Below, in pieces: positions 1-12,560 of a stretch of 64,000 bases of DNA; position 1 is the first letter of the stretch; each line of letters opens with the position of its first letter. This stretch comes from Trochalopteron elliotii. Lineage: Eukaryota; Chordata; Aves; Passeriformes; Leiothrichidae. The notes under the pieces were generated by a model. It searched no databases. It saw nothing but the letters and a program-made list of their open reading frames with translations, and had not been told where the DNA came from. Position numbers and translations under genes: made by a program. The stretch is from assembly GCA_024734555.1 (NCBI GenBank), contig JANPWX010019815.1:498982-562981 (forward strand), given 5' to 3'.

Positions 1-3000
1 GAGCCTTTGTGGTGTGATGCAGATTCAAAGGCTGCCTCTTGTTCCTCTGGTGGAGCTTGGAGGTGGACGGAAACCTCAACAGGCTCCTAGGCAGGGCCAG
101 GATCTGGTGAGGTGGGGCTTTCCATCACTGGAACAGTGATGACAACCCTCAAGCAGTCTTACTGGACAGACATCTGCCCTGTTGATGATCAGGAGAAGAT
201 GTACAAATACTGTGAGGGTAATCCTGTCTTATGCTTTTTATCTTATCTACTCCCCGGTTTAGAGCCAGCAGTCACCATGGTTTTCTGAATGGAAATAGCC
301 TCACAAACTAATTTCAGTTCTAAATACCTCAAGTTGTTCCTTATCCCTCAACTCCAAAGTGATTTATAGGTCTTATTTGTGCCTGGAGTCTTTGGCATTG
401 ATCTGAAATGAAGTGAGCTTTGCCATGAAACTGATAGTGAGAAACATCACAAAATGTACCATGAAACAAGGCAATTCTGAGGCTGCTTGGTATTTCTTTA
501 ATCTGTTAAGGGAGTTGTTAACAACTGCAGCTTAAAAAAAAAATCAAAATTAACTCACTGCTTTGGACATTTCTACACTTCCCTGATGAGCCATGGTGAG
601 ATTTCTGCTTTTCCACGAAATCTTGTTTCCCTGCATTGTCAAAAGAAGATGCATTTGTTCCTCTCTATAACATTAATACAGAATTAGAAAGGTTATTTGG
701 GAAAACACACTGCTTCTCACAGAGGCCTTTCAGTTCTATTCTTTAAGGACAGCAGTGTTTTCCAAATTTGTGCCATCCAGCTGTTGGCATATTTCACAGG
801 ACTGCTCTCCAAGGGGGTCTTTCCAGGAGCTCCATCATTTTTATGGAACTGTGAGTTAAAAATGTCTTAGAAAAGAAGTCTTGTCTTTTCTTGACACTCC
901 CCTAGTGGATAAATTCTGTGTTGTAATATAGCTCTAGGAGGTCTTGAAACTCAAATCAAGTCCTCTCTTGCTGCAGTTGTGATGGACTAGAATGCAAGTG
1001 TGTGCATAAGTCCACATATATGTTTACACTAACATTGCTCTAACATGACTTGGGGGAAAAAAATTAAGAGTTTGCCTTCTCTTTGTAAAAGCTAAGTAGT
1101 TTAGAATACAATGAGTAAAAGCTATCACCTTGCTGTTATAAAGAGGGTAAGAGGAAAAAGATGCAAAAACAATCCCAAATGCACAGGTACCCGATTTCAC
1201 ACATCAGATGAGTTAGACACTAACCTTGACAGCAAACATTAGATGTTCAATTTAATTATCTTTCTCTGGCTGTTATCTCTTGGCCAGCAGACATGATACA
1301 GTGCCTTATATCAATTTCTTCCATAAACAGTTTTTGTGGGACAGAAGTCCTTTCATTATTCTCAGTTCAAATAATTTGCAGTGTCTGTAACTGCATTTTT
1401 TACCTGGCCTTTTGGGACTTGCCAAAGGACACCCAGGATGGCCTGCTTAGAGTTTAAGATAAATGATATCTTATAGATATTATAAGATATATGGTTCTCT
1501 GTGTAGGGTGAGAAAAGGGAAAACCTAAACCTAGGCAAACAGCCCCAGCTAGTTCCATTTACCAGAGTGGTTAGGAAAGTGCTTAAAGCTTAAGTCTGCA
1601 AAGACTCCAAGTGATATTCAAGGAGTTTCAATGCATTCCTTAAAGGTCAACTTGTATGTAAGTAAGCTAGAAGATCATTTTCCTTTCAGAGCTTAGGTGT
1701 GGACGCAACAGAGTGATACACAGACATAGTCCCCTCAGAACTGGCTGTAATAGGGATTGGATAAAACTTGTCTCCATTGATTTTGATCCAAATGCCCAGA
1801 GGAAGACAACTTTTTATCACAGACTTAAGGGGGCGGGGGGAAAAAAAGCCCCAGGCAAACCAATGACAGATACCATCTTTAGCAAGACCACCTGTGCAGT
1901 TGAGAGGGAACATCAGGCAGAGCAGTGGACACCATCTCTCCTACCCATTACATGTCCTCCTGCCATTTCATCTCATTTTCATGTTTCTCTCTTGTCAGTG
2001 CCATGGAGGTACCTTCAGCTTACTGTGGCAGCAATTGCTTGGCACAACTTGTCACTGGAGACAGGTCTGGCCTTTTGGAAATCAAAAGGAAAACAACCAC
2101 TAAGAACTCAAACTAAAATCCTGGACAGAAGAAGAGCTATATAGACCTAGAAGCTTACTTCAGCTTTAATGGCACTTGCATTCAAAGTCAACTTGAGGAA
2201 AAATCATAGAAGCCCAGAATGAACCATGAGAAAATCCACCCTCTGGGGCTAAGCAATCCTCAGCCATCTTTGGTGTCCTGGGAATCCATGTTTATACTTC
2301 TTCATACTTTCATACTTCTTCCTCAAGAGGAAGCAATGTCATTGGCAGCAGCTATGCAATTAATTCTGTACCTTCAAAACAAAATGCCTAGAGGAAGCTA
2401 CTTCATTCTCAACATCTCTTACAAATTATATCCCCTCCCTTGGTCTTTTTTTGTGGACTGAAGTGACATTTTCTTAACAGCCAGCCCTGCCTTCATCCTG
2501 CTGTTAGGTACAAGTCACACTGCAGCCAAAGAACTGGTTCCCCTCATGAGATCTGCCTAGAAACTGGACTGTTCCAGGCCTGGAAACTGGCCTGATTATT
2601 TCTTTCAGTTTCTAAGAGTCAGGTGTGAGCTGGAGAAGGGATGAGAGAAGATGGCAAATTTGGGAATGGAATCAAGAACAATGGCTGCTGAGACCAGTGG
2701 GTTCTGGTGTTTATGGAACTGACATGAGTCTCAAGAGGGACTTTGCAGCTAGAATGAAGGATGATGGTACAATGGTCCCTACAAAAAGGCTCCTCACCCA
2801 GGTGAGGTGGTCTTCACTCTAAGTATGAGGACAGAGTGGAATGAGAGACATCTTCATTCACAGATGGGAAAAATAACCAAGGCATATCAATGCCAAATAA
2901 CCTAGGAATGGACCTGAGTTAATAGGACTGTGATCTATTTTAAATTCCTCTCTCTGACCTCCTTTCAAAAATCTTCCTGTTCTTGCTTCAGTTTGTTGTT

Positions 3001-5134
3001 ATTGCTATGAAATAGTTTTCCAATTTCTGACCTTGCTGGCACTTCATAAAGCCAGGAAAGCCTGTGTTTAACATCAGTTTCAGTCTGGTTGATAATCAGT
3101 TTCTTTTTTTTCCACAGTTCATCTTATCATCCAGCATTTCCACTTAGGCTTTTGTACATTTGCAGTACCTTTTCACATGCCATGAGCAACATGCTTAAGT
3201 AAAAGTTGCATTTAAATCAAAATGTACCAAGATAAAAAAGATTGGGTTAGGACTGCTGGAATCTACAACACTAAGTCTGGCTCACAATCTCTGCCAGATT
3301 AGAACCTTGTAACAGAAAAAAAACTCACCCAGAAATTTCTGTATTCATCCCATACCTTCTGGTTGAACTACAGCCCATCTTTCAAAAATTATGCCAATCC
3401 TCATCTCAGATGTTATGAGGAACAGAAATCCTCCACATGCCCAAGCAAGTTCTTTCACTGCACAACTGCCTTGACTTTTAAAAGCAGTGCCTTTTAACTA
3501 ACCCCACAAGTGCAGTAGCAGCTGCATTAGTCCTCTAGAGCTTGACAGTGAATACACTCTTTACGGGGTAGTTTCTACTTCTGCATTTCCAGTCCACTCT
3601 TTCCAAGATCAGGGTCAACTAGCAGCTACTATGTTTTCAGGTTTGTTTTCCACAGGCTTAGCTAACTTGTCCTAATGGAACTTCTCCTGAGCGGATCAGG
3701 ACACTGCTCTAAAGCTGGCATGGATCATTGCAGAAGTACAGTAGAGGGCAGAAACAAGAAAGAGGCACTGGCTGCCCTGGGACACCAGTTTTTACAGGTC
3801 ATATTGTTCCCATTGGAATGGGGAAGCTCTGCATGGGAGGTTTCTCTTTTGTTCTTGCAAAGGTACATACTGTCCTTGGAAGCAGCCTGCTGGAAAACTT
3901 TTCTAATAAAACCTTTTCTCTGAGAGTTTCTCAAATCCTGCCATTGATGCTCCCTGAACCTGCAGGTCAGGCACAATGGCACAGCTGACATCTTCTCCAA
4001 TGCCCTTCATCCCCATATTCACCCTGTGGAAACAGCTCGTGCCACAGGGCTGGCTGCATAGTTCCAGTGGGACAGCAATGTGTCTGCTATCTAAGAAGAC
4101 CACTCCTCTATCTACCTCCTCTGCAGTAGACATATCAACAACTCACAGTGCCCTCCAGGAAACATATTTTCACAAAGGGAAAGGAATGTTTCTGACATTT
4201 AAAAAAAATAAAAAGGGCAAGTGACAGGTTTGAGATACCTGTATGTTATGGCCGTGTGTTAGAAACCAGGGTGGCATGAAGGAAAAGGTTAGACTCAGAG
4301 TAAGGAGACTCTGGTTTCTGTGATCAGACTGATCTGTTGTGACCTTGGACATGCAAAGACTGTATGATCCTAGACAACAGGAGCTTGTTCCAGAGAGGGT
4401 GGTTTGAAAGACAGAGATTTCAGCCAGACCTCAATGACTGTGACGACACAACCATCAGCAGTTTATTTGGTGCAATTCAAGAGGACATGCAAAGACATAT
4501 TCACAGAATAACAGAGTCACCCAGTCCAAATATAGTAGAATAACTCAGAGCAGTTTTCAGTGCTGTTTCATACACCGGTGCAACATGGCATTGATAGAAC
4601 AGTTCTTTTTTTCTATTTTCTAAGTGTAATGGACTTCCCCAAAGGAAAACTGAATAGACTATAACTGTAGAAGCCAACAGTCCTACTAAAACATCACACC
4701 TGCATGTGCTCACACACACACATAAAGACACACAAAGTTTCCCAATACTGGATTTAGAATTTAACTCCTCTCACAGTAATGGCAGTGATAACAACCCCTA
4801 TCTATCACTTCTCCAACTGGATGTTACTAGGGACTCTGTTTAGTCACCTTAAGTATGCATTCACGCTTTGGTAACTATCTTCCAAGGGATTAAACATTAG
4901 CCACAGGACATGGCATGTGGTTGACTCAAGGGTGAAATGAAAGCTGTTAATGGAGGAGAAAGGCATTGAGCAAGGCTCAGCCTGAGTCCATGTCTGAATG
5001 CCAAGCCCAAACTCCCTGACCTGGATTCCCCTTGCTTACAGCGGTGGAAGGACAATCAGCTCATAAAACCTGAGGAAGAGATGCAAAGAGAGATTGAGTA
5101 AAGGCTCCCAAGTGAACTGTCACAAGTGGATTAA
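1..5134. other. AT-rich unique sequence, no gene recognised
   Basis: No recognisable gene, CR1 copy or RNA gene is seen here. The longest open frame is 143 codons (+, 1713-2144), which resembles nothing I know and has overlapping frames of similar quality on both strands, so I read it as chance. Small structures are a perfect 10-bp AT hairpin at 1466-1490 and a G-rich run at 1829-1841 followed by seven A. The stretch at 4500-4530 faintly resembles a decayed CR1 3' end on the minus strand, but too little of it matches to call. Confidence 0.6.
1466..1490. repeat. Perfect AT-rich inverted repeat (hairpin)
   Basis: Two perfectly complementary 10-base arms, ATATCTTATA at 1466-1475 and TATAAGATAT at 1481-1490, are separated by the 5-base loop GATAT. 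It could extrude as a small cruciform. Palindromes of this size do arise by chance in AT-rich DNA, so no function is claimed. Confidence 0.8.
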
Positions 5135-5137
5135 CAT

Positions 5138-5158
5138 CTCCCTCCTCCTCCTCCTCCC
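5138..5158 (+). repeat. (CCT)n microsatellite
   Basis: A short run of about five to six CCT triplets, pure pyrimidine on the + strand. It is an ordinary short tandem repeat with no gene around it. Confidence 0.85.
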
Positions 5159-5414
5159 TGACCTGTGAAGCCTGTGGATTTGGTTGTCAGAGCTAGGATT
5201 CAAATGGCCCATAGTGAACAAACTACATAACACAGTCAATTTCTCCCCATAGCTAATGCTCCCATAGAAAATTACACAACCAGAAACACAAAGCCAGACA
5301 CAAGTAGTATTCTGTGCATAAATGAAAAACTAGCAGTTACTCCAGACAGGAGGTTATTTCCCTTATGAAATATCTTGTTTTACTTTCCTTTTATTGTTTT
5401 GTTTCTTCATTAAC

Positions 5415-5691
5415 AGAAATGGAGCAGATGGGATGGACAGGAATAAGGGGGGAAAAAAAGGAAAAGGATGGAGGGATAACAGAGAAGAAAGAAAGATGGA
5501 GAAAAGGAAGAAGGGAGAAAGAAAAGTATGGAAGAAGAACAAAAAGGGATGCATAAAAGGACAGCAGGGAAGATGGATGGAAAGGAGAAGGGAAGAAAGA
5601 AGGGAAAGAGAGAAAGGACAAAGGAAGGGAAGAAGAGGGATAGAGGAAGTGTGGCAGGAAAAGAAGTGAGAGGATGAACAAAAAAGAAAAG
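5415..5691 (+). repeat. Purine-rich (GA-rich) low-complexity tract
   Basis: About 275 bases that are overwhelmingly A and G on the + strand, made of irregular GGAAG, GAAAG and GGGAAAG-like words rather than one clean unit. This composition explains the long open frames seen here on both strands: they are all Lys/Arg/Glu/Gly on one strand and Ser/Pro/Phe/Leu on the other, and I reject them as coding. Polypurine-polypyrimidine DNA can form triplex (H-DNA) when mirror-symmetric, though symmetry here is imperfect. The tract ends about 190 bp before a CpG island, so it may lie at the edge of a promoter. Confidence 0.85.
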
Positions 5692-5875
5692 CATCCCTGC
5701 GACCTCACATTAGACGATTTCATGCTCATATTGCATGAGATCGGAACAGTGTTTTTCAGGACCAAAAGCTCCCTGGCAGCTTCTCTACCTGTTTACCGCA
5801 CATCCACTGACCTTCAACACAACACAACAGCCTTAACAGCCCCCACTTGAGCCATCCTCTGAGGCTGCTGAAGAG

Positions 5876-6205
5876 GGCACAGCGCTCCCGCCGCACCCCC
5901 TCGCGGCCGCCGCTAGCACCGGCAGCGAAACCCGCACCCCTCCTCCAGCCCCTCTTCCCTTCTCTGCCGGTCACCAACGCCTCCTTCCCCCCACCACTGT
6001 TAGCTCGATTGTTTTTCTTTATTTTTGAAGCAGCGCTTCCATAGACGCCTCCGCACGCGAGCACCGCAATCCGTCTCTTCTCTCCGCTGTGCTGCCCCTG
6101 CTGCGCCGCTGCCGCCGCATCCCCGGCACCGTAACTCGCCCGATGCAAGCCTGCCTCAGCAGATTTTCTAGACCTACAGCAAGACCCCCTCCCCCGCTGA
6201 ACCCA
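5876..6205. promoter_or_regulatory. CpG island, possible promoter
   Basis: A sharp GC- and CpG-rich block in otherwise AT-rich DNA. By eye I count about 30 CpG dinucleotides between 5881 and 6240, clustered at 5881-5940 and 6040-6150, with GC-box-like and GCCGCC words. In vertebrates unmethylated CpG islands usually mark promoters or first exons. A 191-codon open frame runs through it on the minus strand (5756-6331), but it is low complexity (Ala, Gly, Arg, Ser) and matches no family, so it is probably a by-product of high GC. I cannot assign a transcription direction: no convincing TATA box and no recognisable first exon with a splice donor were found. Confidence 0.7.
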
Positions 6206-9200
6206 GGGCTCCGTGTACTTGAGGCAGCAACTGAGGGTTAACTCAACCACCTCAAGCACATTCGAGCAGCTCTTTGCACAACTAGAATGACTCATACAAA
6301 ATACTGAACTTGGTTTGTTTTCTTGTATCATAACGGAACACGATAAACTATCAGTGCTGTTAAAGGCGCATTCACTCTTGTTACTTTTGGAATGTTAGCA
6401 AAACACTGATTTGGTAAGAATTCATAGCATTTCCAGATCCTGACACCCTGAGACACAATTGTTCTCCACTGTTTTGCTTTTGGTTATAACCACCTGCCTC
6501 AAAGGGCTATCAGATGCTTGTAGATAGATTGAAAATGGGGAGGTAGGGGAAGGGAGATGCTCGGAAGAAAGTTTTCCACAGCTCTACATTTAACTCGCCT
6601 TACTTTAAGAATAACACATTGCCACTTCAGTGCCTAAAGTTGAATATGTTGTCAAAGATCATCCACGGCTAGGCATTCACAAATCAAGCGTCCAGAAAAT
6701 TTTTGTGAAAACTATGTGATTCTGATTCAGAAGAGGAGATGAAAAATGAGCTGCCTCAAATAGTGAGTGCCAAAGTATTCTGAAATATCAGTTGCATAGG
6801 ATCTTTCTTCTTTTTTACTTATGAGTGCTGTTTCAAACTGCCTCATTCAACGTTTTCCCCCCTCCTTTTTCAGATACCACCTTTCCAGAAATTTGAGAAG
6901 CCCACAATTGCAAATACACAAACTCAGATTTAAGAGTTAGCTCACAAGTTTTGCCAGAGGTTAAAGTTTTAAAATCTGTGCATAGCTTAGCAGACTTTGG
7001 CATTTCTACACGAAAGATAAAAATTTTGTTCAGCCTTCCCCAGCCATCAATATTTGCACAAAGTTCAGAACAGTTCCTTGGTTTATTTCACAGGGGAATG
7101 TATTTCTATACACATGCAGTATTTACTGGACAACTGTACTGCTATGTTCTCACCATTCTGTTTGCATTCCCATGGCTGCAGTCAAGTAGTACTTGTAGTG
7201 TTAATTCAAAAAAGTTTGAATGGTGACTAATCTCGTTTATTCAAAAAAGCATGAACGCACTCGCATGCTTTTTAAAGGATTCACTCTCAAAATTGCTCTG
7301 AAGATTGTGTGGAATGTTTGGAGAATGCAGGCATTGCACACAGGTAGAGAGGCTTTCCTCACAGAAAAATGTACCAGCATACCAGCAGCACATAAATATT
7401 TTGGACTGGAAACACCAAAAGAAGTTGTCAATCCTTCTAAGCAAGAATTTACCTCTAACTGTGGACTGTTTCTTTCAGAAATCACAGCTTTCATTCCATC
7501 TCCCACACTCTTGTCTTCAATTTATGCTGAAACAGTGATCAGTCTTCTGATATCTCTCTATGAATATTGAGCATCTATTTAAACTTAGCAACTCTCAGAC
7601 TGAGCTCTAATCCTCCCAACCAAGCTCCCACCTGCAGCTTGGTCTTTAATATGATCAAAACCTTCCTTTGGCAACCAAGCCTGCTCCAGTCAAAGGTGCT
7701 GCTCAGCCACACTCACCTTGTCTGAATTTTGTGCTGTTTTTGAACTTCTGTCAAGCAGTCAACAAGCTCTGGCATTTTATGTAATTCTAAATTAAACCCA
7801 CCGGGAGATACTTATTTTCTATGTCAATGATCACAGCCTCTCTACTTCAGGCTCTATTAGTGCAGGTGTGTTCAGAGCAATGCTGCTGAGGTCACTTCAC
7901 TGAAATGAGGGTTGAGACCCATTTGACGGTCTTCCCACTTCCTTGTCTGTGTTTTAGCACCAGATGCTTGTGAAGCTTTGCTCTTCCTACCACTAGAGAA
8001 TAGCTGACAATACTCAAAGCTAGAGTTTGCAGCACTATCAAGTCTTTACGCACACCAAGGTGTTTTCCTCAGAAAGGCTTCACATCTTCTCAACACTTTG
8101 TCTTTTCAAGCCCAGCAACCTCACCCAAGTCTTCTCTGCTAAGCAGAACCACCTGAAAACTCGCATTCCCCATGATGTCTGGAAATGACAAAGGGGCTGG
8201 GCTGATGTGCTGGTACCCCACCTTACTGACAAAAACACAGCTTCCACAGAAGAATTTTTCCAGGGCTGACTCCTGTCTCTTAGTGCACTACCCCCACGTT
8301 ACGCAGTCCAACACTGAAGTTGGGTAGGCAGAAGGTTGGGCTGACACAGGGTCAAGGGCCTATTTCCAGCTCCTGTGCTCCTGCTCTTATAGCACCTTAA
8401 ATCAGGAGCAGTGCCTGTGTGAGGAGCAAGTCTGGAGACCTTGGTGCCCAACCTCAGCTTTCCTGCATAAGCTTTCTCTGCCCAGGATGGATGTCTTTTC
8501 AATGTGCTGGCAGTGTCCTAGGAAGATCTGCTGCAGATTTGTTGAGCCTGTCTGCACACTCAATTGGCATGGCAGTTCAGTCACATAACTTGGACAAAAG
8601 TAAGCTTCTCTCCATTTATAATACTCTCTCTTCAGTTTTCCATGCCTTGTATTTATCATGCTCTAGAGTGCTCTGCTGAAGGAAAATATAGTCACTCTGG
8701 TCTTGACGCAAGCCAGACAGTACCAGTTTATTCAAGACCACTTGTAGCAAGGGGGAGTAAATGTTCTAAATAATTTTAGTGACAAAGAAATCATAGCAAC
8801 ATGGACCTCCCCTAGCTTTTTAACAGAGCCCAGACTCCACCTAGGAAATGGTAAACATCAAGACTTTTTTTTCTGTGTTACCACTGTGCAGGTGAGCAGA
8901 GAAGGCCAAACCTCCATCTTTCTTTTTTTTCAAGAACTTTTTCTTCTCCAACAGCAGTTGTGGAATTTCTGGGTAAGTTAGGACAGAATATGAAAGATTT
9001 TCTCATATTCTTTCTTCCCAATTAACACTGCTGATTCTCAACCAGCTGAAAAATTACCAATGCTTTTAGATCCAGGATTGAAGTGCATATGATATACTTT
9101 GACAGCCAAAAGCAAACTTTTGTTGCAAGAAGCTATGGTCAGAAAAAACTGCACTAAGCAAAAAACTGAACATCTCCTAAGGATTTCTGTGCCTGAGCCA

Positions 9201-11700
9201 GATCTTGAAACTGAGGACTGTCTGCAAGCCACTGTTCTTCATAAGGAAGACTGTAAGTTTACAATGAAAACTCCCGTAGACAACAACAGAGAAGATGATA
9301 ATTTCTGACATAATTCAACTAAAGAAAGCAGGTAACTAAAAGCAAAACTGTTTCATAACCTCTCAGACTGTACACCCTAAACACACCAAATGACAAGAGG
9401 TATGTATAGTACAGGCAAAATTACATTAGCAAAAAGGAAAACTGTGGTCAAAGTCGGAAGGCCTTCATAGTGTCCCCAGTAAGTACTGTTAATCAACATG
9501 AGTAGACTAGTAATTAATTCAAGCTCTAATATGCTTGCACAGAGAGAATAAAAGCCCACGGCTTGAAATGCAAAACTGCTCTCTTGCTACATTTTACATT
9601 AAACACTCTTTCTGCTCTTTCTCTTCTACATATCAGTTCTAGTTCTAAATGCCCCTCAAACCAGATAACACCCTTAAGTAACAGATTAGATAAAATCTGT
9701 GTTACGTTTCCAGTGTGACATTATCTGATTCTGAGTCAAATTTACAGTCATTCGTTATGCTGGAATTCATTTTCCCATTAAACAGACACTACAGGGATTA
9801 GCTACACATGTGAAATATCCTGCCACATACACTCATCTTGGAAGGAATGGGATTTTTATTACATAAGAGAGAAGAATGTTCAGTTCTTGCCCACACAGGA
9901 AACTTTTGACTAGTAATGTCAGGTATGGATGAAGGCAGTACTCTTTCATACCTATAAAAACATACTGGTGCTTTGGAGACCTGAGGTAAGCACTTGCCAG
10001 AAAAGTGGATTATTTCTGGTTCAAACACTGACATATTTTGTCTTAGTAAAGACTTAGCCTTCTGGAGTTTTAGCAAAGCCTTAGGAGCTGGCATCATCTA
10101 AATCCTGCCCTGATGAACCTCAATCAACATTTGCCACCCTTCAGATTTTCAGGTAAAACACTCACCATGGCAGACATAATCAGACCACCAGAAGTGAGAA
10201 TTAACCACACTTAGACACCTAAACTTAAGGTGCTATTTACCTGCATGGATTTTTCTGTTATTCTGCCTCCCCTCTACAGAGAAAGAAGACCATCTTTCCA
10301 AAAATCCCTACCCAGTTTAGAAGCTGACTTGGTTGGATTACTCAAAAAATATGAGTATTTTATGAGCTGGTTCACAGCTCCTTTCACTACTCCCTCAGAA
10401 CCCCACTCCACTGCAAAAGGAAAACTGCACAACAGGACAAAGAAATCTCTCCTACATGAATGGGATGCTATGAAACTCTGAGGTGCACAGTGAGAAAATG
10501 TGTTTCTCCTTGACAGATCCTTCCTATCACAAATTGTCCAACTTGTCACTGTCTTCCTGTTTTCCGTCAGCCACAAAAACAAACAAAAAGCCCCACAAAC
10601 ACTTCAAACAGCCCAGATGTCACAGACAAGTTTGCCAGAGGTTTTAATGCTTTAATGCCTGAGGTGATTAGTTTCAGCAGGAGATGCTTACAATGCTTGA
10701 ATAGTGTAACAGCATTATAAAAATCTGGTGAAAGAGAAAAAGAAGGTCAAAAGAAGTGTTTGCCTCTATCTCGGCATACCAAGGGAAACTTCCTCTGGTG
10801 TACCTGAAAGTTGTTTACAGCCACTGCTGGGCAGAAGCTGGGTGAGCTGTGTCTCTAAACAGCCTGGAGAAGAGGATGGATTGGGCAGCACTAGTTTGTT
10901 AAAATTAATAGCCCAAAGGGATATCTGCTGCTGCTGAATCACACATATCCTCTCTGAGGGATGATGACTGAAGTCAAGAGCAGCACTATGCTGGCCATGG
11001 TGCACTGAGCAAAATTAATGTAACTATATTTGGAAAGTTTTACCTTACTGGGCTTTATGTTAATTTGGCTGTTTGGCAAGAAAACAACACAAAGGCAGAA
11101 AAAATACACAACCAAACAAAAAACTCAAAACCAAACCACAGGCAATTGACTGCTTTCCCCATGTTTCTTTTACAACAATTTCTCACAAAACCACAAAGAA
11201 TTCAGAGAAACTGGTGATCAGTAACTGCAGCTATACATTGCTGTTGCAAAAAGCTAAAGGTATCCATAGATACTGCTAGGCTTTCTGGTAAATTAGGTGG
11301 CATAACACAAGGTCTGTAGGAAAAAGCACGATGCACTCTTACGTGTTTGTACTGCAATAGGAGTCTTGATCCTAACTGGGGCTTTGGCTGACAGAGGTAA
11401 GTAACTATGGCGAGTGAGGCAGGACACTCAGCTGTGTCCCTTCCTTTGAGTCCTGCTTCTGGACACCTACGGAGGACAAGAGTATCACTGGCATGAATTC
11501 TTGTGCCTAATACTGAGGAGGCATGAGAGCAACAACACGTGCTGCTAAGTGAGTGAAATGTCCTCTCTGATCATCCCTGAGTAAATAGCTGCAAGTTTAG
11601 ACAAAATACCCCATATGAAAGTTGGCCATCTGCTCAACTATGCCAAGTGATTTCTGGGGAAAGAAGGGACAGAAAATGTGTTTTGTAACAGTAGAGATAG
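6206..11700. other. Unique AT-rich sequence, no gene recognised
   Basis: No CR1 copy, RNA gene or known protein motif is seen. Open frames reach 116 codons (7220-7570, +) and overlap frames of similar length on the other strand, which argues for chance. A-rich simple sequence lies at 10575-10600 and 11080-11145. A consensus-quality splice donor (GAG|GTAAGT) lies at 11394-11402, about 370 bp before the second CpG-rich zone, and is reported as a finding. Confidence 0.55.
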
Positions 11701-11720
11701 CCTCACTCCCTCCAAAAAAT

Positions 11721-11740
11721 GGAGGGAGGGGGGTGGGGGG
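11721..11740 (+). repeat. G-run tract beside the CpG-rich zone
   Basis: Twenty bases containing runs of three, six and six G separated by single A or T. It can support stacked G-tetrads, although three long G-tracts plus GG fall just short of the strict four-tract rule. It sits about 120 bp before the assembly gap, in the shoulder of the second CpG-rich region. Confidence 0.6.
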
Positions 11741-11764
11741 AAGAATATGAAGAAAGCAACAGCT

Positions 11765-12560
11765 GACCGAGAGCCTCTCAGGATTTCGGGGCCAGCGGGA
11801 GGGAAATAGGACAGCAGACCGAACCGTGGTTGGTTCTGTCCTTCTGTCCTACTACCANNNNNNNNNNNNNNNNNNNNNNNNNNNNNNNNNNNNNNNNNNN
11901 NNNNNNNNNNNNNNNNNNNNNNNNNNNNNNNNNNNNNNNNNNNNNNNNNNNNNNNNNNNNNNNNNNNNNNNNNNNNNNNNNNNNNNNNNNNNNNNNNNNN
12001 NNNNNNNNNNNNNNNNNNNNNNNNNNNNNNNNNNNNNNNNNNNNNNNNNNNNNNNNNNNNNNNNNNNNNNNNNNNNNNNNNNNNNNNNNNNNNNNNNNNN
12101 NNNNNNNNNNNNNNNNNNNNNNNNNNNNNNNNNNNNNNNNNNNNNNNNNNNNNNNNNNNNNNNNNNNNNNNNNNNNNNNNNNNNNNNNNNNNNNNNNNNN
12201 NNNNNNNNNNNNNNNNNNNNNNNNNNNGGGGCGAGGCCGGGGCCTGCCCCGGCGGTCAGGGTAGCCCCAGCGCGGGGTCGGAGAAAGTGAGAGGTGGGTG
12301 CGGTTTTCACCAAGGTACTGACATGCTGCCACTTAAGCACCTGCTTAAGCTGAGGCTTCCTCTTAACCTGCGAGGTTACCGACAGTGCCGCCTCCGCCCT
12401 GGCTGCGGGGGATGCTCAGGGGACGGAGGGTCTGCAAGAGTAGCCTGCGCCCCCGCACCTGCTGATTTGCCAGGAGATCCTGTCCCGGGGAGATCTCACT
12501 GCTCTCATTGCGGGCCCGGTTCTACTTTGGTACCTTCTTCATGACCCTGGTCCCGTAACC
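11765..12560. promoter_or_regulatory. CpG island interrupted by an assembly gap
   Basis: CpG-rich sequence flanks the N block on both sides. The left shoulder (11765-11857) has several CpGs. The right side (12228-12555) has about 20 CpGs by my count, with GGGGCGAGGCCGGGGC-like words at its start. The richest part adjoins the gap, so the missing bases are probably the island core. Such islands usually hold a promoter and first exon. Open frames that cross the N block are artefacts. The sequence right of the gap contains possible donors (GAG|GTGGGT near 12292), but none is decisive, and I cannot give a direction or a gene. Confidence 0.65.
11858..12227. other. Assembly gap (370 N)
   Basis: An uninterrupted run of N. 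The odd length suggests an estimated gap size rather than a fixed placeholder. GC-rich sequence on the right and a G-run on the left point to loss of a GC-rich segment in sequencing or assembly. Confidence 0.98.

Noticed and set aside
1829..1847. G-rich then A-rich run resembling a retroviral polypurine tract
   Set aside because: No LTR ends, primer-binding site or gag/pol frames are present nearby.
4500..4530. Possible CR1 3' end on the minus strand
   Set aside because: Only the CACAGAATAACAGAGTCA-like words match; no further CR1 landmarks follow.
5363..5765. ORFs in the purine-rich tract
   Set aside because: Low-complexity composition produces open frames on both strands.
5756..6331. 191-codon minus-strand ORF across the CpG island
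   Set aside because: High GC removes stop codons; the translation is Ala/Gly/Arg/Ser-rich with no recognisable domain.
11778..12340. ORFs spanning the N block
   Set aside because: They exist only because N codons are not read as stops.
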